Origin: Caulobacteraceae bacterium
GTDB taxonomy: Bacteria; Pseudomonadota; Alphaproteobacteria; Caulobacterales; Caulobacteraceae
NCBI GenBank assembly: GCA_947475465.1
Contig: CANJLK010000003.1
Span: 1-64,000, forward strand
Direction: 5' to 3'
Length of the DNA: 64,000 nt
Made by a program: the position numbers and the translations under genes
Part shown: in pieces, positions 60,686 to 64,000 of the stretch
How the letters are laid out: each line of letters starts with the position of its first letter
Position numbering within the stretch: position 1 is the stretch's first letter
Notes under the pieces: model-generated
Told to the model about the DNA's origin: nothing
Seen by the model: only the letters and a program-made list of their open reading frames with translations
Database searches by the model: none

Positions 60686-62811
60686 CAGGGCTCCAGCAGG
60701 TCGGCGTCGGCGGCGTTGGCGATCGCCTCCAGCCAGCCGTGGCCGAAGCGCAGGTCGGGGCTGAGCGCCGCCCCGCCCATCCAGTCGTTCCAGGCATGGA
60801 CGAAGATCAGCCGCCGCTCGGGCGGGCGAAGGGCGAGGTCGTCGGCCGCCGCCTCCAGCCAGGCCTGCAGGGCGCCCGGGCAGGCGCCTTGCCACACGGT
60901 GGGCGCATCCTGCGAGACCGGGGTGGTGTCGCGACCGGCGACAACCAGGGGAAATTCCGCCTCGGCCAGGGGCTGGGCGATGCGTTCGCGGACGATGGCG
61001 GCGTGGTCGTGGACGAGGCCACGGAAGTTCGGGTTGATCACCGCGCCAGGCGGCCCTTCGGGCGCGCGGGCCGGCGGCTCGGCGAGGTAGGCGTCGAAAC
61101 CGGCGCTGGCCGCCCCGCCACGCTGGACAAAGAAGAGGCCGCCGATCGCGGTGGCGGCCAGCCGCCAGGCGGGAAGGTCGGCGGCGGGCGGCAGCAGGAC
61201 GACCTGGCGCCCGTCCACGCGAATGGCCTGAGGCGAAGCCAGGGTAGCCGCCAGGGCCTTCACGGCCAGCGGGGCGGGCCCGCCGCCGGTCCAGGCGAGG
61301 CAGAAGGGGAAGGCTGGCGCGCGGGGCGCGCAGATCGCCTCGGCGGCCTGAGCGTCGGCGACCTCGTGACAGAAGCCGAAGAGGCCGTAGCGCTCGGCCA
61401 GGGCCACGTCGCGCGCCAGCGCCGCGCCCGGGTCGGTGAAGCCGTCGGCGGGCAGCCTGGGTTGAAGCTGACCGCGATAGCTGGGCAGGGCGGCCGCGAC
61501 CGCCAGCCAGTCCGGCGTGGAGGTCTGGCGCAGCGCGATCACGCGGGCCGCCGCCGGCTCAGTCCGCGCTTCCCGGGGGCGGCGGAGCGCGGCGTAGGCG
61601 GCGGCGCCGTAGGCCTCGGTGTCTGCCGTCGTGGCGCGGCGCAGATCCGCGAACAGGGTTTCGGCTGAGACGATCTGGCCGGCCGGGGCGGTGTTGGCGG
61701 GGCGGGCCGTGCGGTTTCGGGTCCAGTGGTCAAGCGCGCTCAGCGCCGAGGTCGCCGCATCCGGGTTTGCGATGAAATAGCCCGCCTCGTCGAAGTCAGG
61801 GGCGGGCGACCAGCCTTCGAAGGCGCCGTGCGTCAGGTAGTGGCGCAAGGGATCGGCGCGGGCCGAGGGATCGCCGCCGGCCTGGGCCAGGTAATGGGCC
61901 GGGTTGAACTGCGGATTGGGGCTCTTGAGCTCCCGCGCGCCGCCGGCCTGGTAGTCGCTAAGCGCATCGCCCCCGCGCAGGCGGCCCCGGACCAGCCCGG
62001 CGTACCAGCGCGCGTCGAACAGCGGATGCGGGTCCAGGCCCTGGGCCGCACCGAGGGTCACATAGTGCAGCAGGGGCGCGATCCCGGCGGCGCGGGCGTC
62101 AGGGTTGCGCTCCAGATACCATTCGCCGGCGAACAAGGGATGCGGCTCCAGACCCTCGCGCCAGCCGGTCCGCAGGTAGTGGATGAGCGGATTTTCGCCC
62201 GAGGCGGCGAGGCCGGCCGACTGGCCGACGTAGTAGCGGCTGTCGAACAACGGGTGCGGATCGACGCCCTCGGCGGCGCCTTCGAAGAGATAGTCGCCTA
62301 AGGCCGTCAGCCGGCGCTGGGACATGCGCGCGCCGTGGCGGACGCGGTAGGCGGGGGCCCTGAACAGCGGATGCGGGCTGAGGTTTTCGCCGTCTCCCAC
62401 CACCAGATAGTGCGCCAGCGGCGCCCATCGGCTCCCGGTCAGGCCGCTCGCCTGGGCGAGGTACCAGCTCTGATCGAAGAGGGCGCGGGGCTGGACGCCC
62501 GGATTGGGACCCGCGGAGACATAGGCCCGCAGGGTCGAGGTGGCGCCCGGGATGGACCCCAGGCTCCGGTCCAGGGTCTCGTCCCAGAGTTTCGAGCCGG
62601 CCAGCAGCAGCATCCGCCCCGGCGCCTTGGCGCGGGCGAGAAAGCGGGCGAAGCGCACGGAGGCATGACCGGCGCCCGAGCCGACGGCGTGGTAACGCCT
62701 GCGGTTGGCGGCCTGCCAGCGGGTCCAGCGGTCCTCGGCGACCCAGGCTCGCTCCGCCTGGGCGGCGCGGCGGGCTTCGATCAGGGCGGCGGGGTCGATG
62801 GTTTGCGGCAC
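60685..62811 (-). CDS. WbsX-like protein with tandem repeats
   Basis: The 708-residue product has a C-terminal domain of the glycosyl-hydrolase-99-like WbsX type (AERYGLFGFCHEVADAQAAE, VINPNFRGLVHDHAAIVR, LIFVHAWNDWMGGAALSPDL). The middle (residues about 110-375) is a tandem array of about seven units of roughly 38-42 residues with the consensus DxxWYLxxxxxxxxxxPLxHYLxxGxxEGLxPHPLF. The start is the GTG at 62811, since the ATG at 62973 lies deep in the upstream gene. Such repeats precede glycosyltransferase or WbsX domains in other O-antigen loci. It is coupled to the GT4 gene downstream. Confidence 0.72.
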   Translation of the reverse strand: MPQTIDPAALIEARRAAQAERAWVAEDRWTRWQAANRRRYHAVGSGAGHASVRFARFLARAKAPGRMLLLAGSKLWDETLDRSLGSIPGATSTLRAYVSAGPNPGVQPRALFDQSWYLAQASGLTGSRWAPLAHYLVVGDGENLSPHPLFRAPAYRVRHGARMSQRRLTALGDYLFEGAAEGVDPHPLFDSRYYVGQSAGLAASGENPLIHYLRTGWREGLEPHPLFAGEWYLERNPDARAAGIAPLLHYVTLGAAQGLDPHPLFDARWYAGLVRGRLRGGDALSDYQAGGARELKSPNPQFNPAHYLAQAGGDPSARADPLRHYLTHGAFEGWSPAPDFDEAGYFIANPDAATSALSALDHWTRNRTARPANTAPAGQIVSAETLFADLRRATTADTEAYGAAAYAALRRPREARTEPAAARVIALRQTSTPDWLAVAAALPSYRGQLQPRLPADGFTDPGAALARDVALAERYGLFGFCHEVADAQAAEAICAPRAPAFPFCLAWTGGGPAPLAVKALAATLASPQAIRVDGRQVVLLPPAADLPAWRLAATAIGGLFFVQRGGAASAGFDAYLAEPPARAPEGPPGAVINPNFRGLVHDHAAIVRERIAQPLAEAEFPLVVAGRDTTPVSQDAPTVWQGACPGALQAWLEAAADDLALRPPERRLIFVHAWNDWMGGAALSPDLRFGHGWLEAIANAADADLLEP

Positions 62812-62830
62812 GGGCGGATCGGTCCCGCAG

Positions 62831-63901
62831 TCAGCCGTCGGCCAGGATCTGGTCGAGATGGCCCATGGCCTCGGCGCTTTCGCGGCGCAGGACGTCGATC
62901 TCGGCTTCCAGGGCGCGGACATGGCCCTTGTGGGCCGCGAGGATCGCCTGTTTTTCACGGGCGCTCTCAGCACGCTCGAACGCCAGCCGCTGGCGCAGGT
63001 CGAGGAGTTCGGCGCGGGCCGCGTCCAGATCGCGGGTGACGGGCGAGACCAGGACGCCGACGTCCGCCCGGCGCTGCGCCAGTTCGGCGGCTGCGGCCTC
63101 CAGCGGCGCGGCGGATGGCGTCTTGCCCTTTGCGGCGGCCTCGAACCAGGCCAGCACCTGGGCGGTCAGCTCGCCGGCCCAGCCCAACGCCTTCAGGCCT
63201 TCGCCGGCGGCGTTGTGGCTGAGATCCGGCGTCAGGAACCGGTCTATGGCTTTCCCAGCCTTTTCGGTGAGGTTCGGCAGGGACGCCCCGTGGGCCTTTT
63301 CGATCCGCGCGACCTCGCCCCGCCAATCGGCCAGCAGGCCGTCGTAGCTGACGAAGGCGCGCGGCAGGTCGCGGCTATAGGCCTCGGCCGCCAGCATGTA
63401 GGCGCTCCACAGGAGCACGGATTTCTCGGGCGCGAAGCCGTTGCGCCGGGCCAGGGAGCCGGCCACCGCCAGGGGGTGGCGAACCGGGATCACGCAGCGG
63501 GCGGCGACGTCCAGGTCGGCCAGAACGGTCTTCCAGAACGGCATGAGGACGGTGACCCGGGGGTCCTTCAGCAAGGGAAAGCGGCTCTGGCCGAATTCTT
63601 CCTCGAAAAGGGCCTCGGCCCTGTTGAGCCAGCCGCGTTCGGTCTTGCGGGGCAGGGGCCGGTAGGGGAATGCGAAGACGTCGTCCCAGGCCGCGCCCGC
63701 CGCCCGCAGCCGCCCGTCGTTGAGGATGGCGACCTTCCAGGGCTCGAAGTAGCCCTTGGCGTTGTGCTCGTCGCCGGCCATGACATTGGCCGGCAGCGAA
63801 GCGCCGGCGAGCGCCAGGACCTGGGTCACCGCCGAGGTGCCCGAGCGGTGCATCCCCAGGACCAGATAGGCCGTGCGTTCGGTGGCTGTGGCGGCGGTCA
63901 T
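62831..63901 (-). CDS. sulfotransferase-like protein with C-terminal coiled coil
   Basis: The 356-residue product has a P-loop sulfotransferase fold: the PAPS-binding motif LVLGMHRSGTSAVTQVLALA close to the N-terminus and RCVIPVRHPLAVAGSLARRN in the 3'-phosphate-binding strand/helix. The C-terminal part (residues about 285-355) is a coiled coil with LDLRQRLAFERAESAREKQA and VRALEAEIDVLRRESAEAMG. It probably sulfates a glycan or another acceptor. The ATG at 63901 gives the family start; the window ends 99 bp upstream. It is 19 bp upstream of the WbsX-like gene. Confidence 0.82.
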   Translation of the reverse strand: MTAATATERTAYLVLGMHRSGTSAVTQVLALAGASLPANVMAGDEHNAKGYFEPWKVAILNDGRLRAAGAAWDDVFAFPYRPLPRKTERGWLNRAEALFEEEFGQSRFPLLKDPRVTVLMPFWKTVLADLDVAARCVIPVRHPLAVAGSLARRNGFAPEKSVLLWSAYMLAAEAYSRDLPRAFVSYDGLLADWRGEVARIEKAHGASLPNLTEKAGKAIDRFLTPDLSHNAAGEGLKALGWAGELTAQVLAWFEAAAKGKTPSAAPLEAAAAELAQRRADVGVLVSPVTRDLDAARAELLDLRQRLAFERAESAREKQAILAAHKGHVRALEAEIDVLRRESAEAMGHLDQILADG

Positions 63902-64000
63902 CGCGGGTTCCGGCGGCGTTCGCCCTGGCTGTACGGTCGCAAGCGGCGCCTCGCAAGGCCCGGGCGCCGGTTGATCGCTGGCGCCTTTCGTTGCACACAC

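Overview
This 64 kb window is GC-rich DNA (about 70% by eye, less between roughly 35.7 and 40.1 kb) from an alphaproteobacterium. Gene content, a PhaR/PhaA/PhaB polyhydroxybutyrate set, a P-II/MetW/MetX cluster and an alphaproteobacterial-type LexA site (GTTC-N7-GTTC) fit the Caulobacterales. A Phenylobacterium- or Caulobacter-like organism is my inference; no rRNA or other phylogenetic marker is present.

Region 1 (1-35.6 kb) is mostly chromosomal core. It runs: folE (cut by the left edge), cysS with two small followers, a group II PLP decarboxylase, a TPR plus tubulin-tyrosine-ligase-like ATP-grasp protein, a Tat-exported phospholipase C, a lipoprotein, a class V-like PLP enzyme, an IscU-like scaffold, yidD-thrS-glycosyltransferase, an HMG-CoA lyase coupled to an ArnT-like glycosyltransferase, a dolichol-phosphate-mannose-synthase-like GT2, and phaR divergent from phaA-phaB. 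After that come gloB, a methyltransferase coupled to a P-II protein, metX-metW, sixA-DUF952-pyrD, an orphan histidine kinase, gamma-glutamyltransferase, a P1-family peptidase, a secreted unknown protein and a three-part hydrolase/methyltransferase-like/glycosyltransferase protein. The region ends at tRNA-Arg(ACG).

Region 2 (35.7-40.1 kb) lies directly downstream of the tRNA, has a looser base composition and looks acquired. A perfect LexA-type site abuts a TTGACA -35 element. It precedes a 367-residue protein with a pre-toxin-like hydrophobic segment and a C-terminal His-rich HNH-like domain. A 152-residue protein follows and is a candidate immunity partner. A truncated ParE-like toxin gene and a TonB-dependent receptor complete the segment. 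I read the first pair as a DNA-damage-inducible toxin-immunity or bacteriocin module; it is the most interesting element here.

Region 3 (40.1-64 kb) is a large surface-glycan locus. It contains an HMW1C/GT41-like transferase, several GT4, GT2, GT8-like and GT-C enzymes, an ABC-2 polysaccharide exporter (permease plus ATPase), a heptose-kinase-like GHMP kinase and four putative modifying enzymes or groups: methyltransferases, a PIG-L deacetylase, a GNAT acyltransferase and a sulfotransferase. An SMR-type flippase-like protein, an MFS transporter and a WbsX-like protein with tandem repeats are also present. Many genes overlap by 1-4 bases, so several translationally coupled operons run on both strands. 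Together they plausibly build, decorate and export an O-antigen or capsule-like polymer.

Intergenic palindromes bounded by CGTCAT/ATGACG, and a different long palindrome near 16.55 kb, look like dispersed chromosomal repeats.
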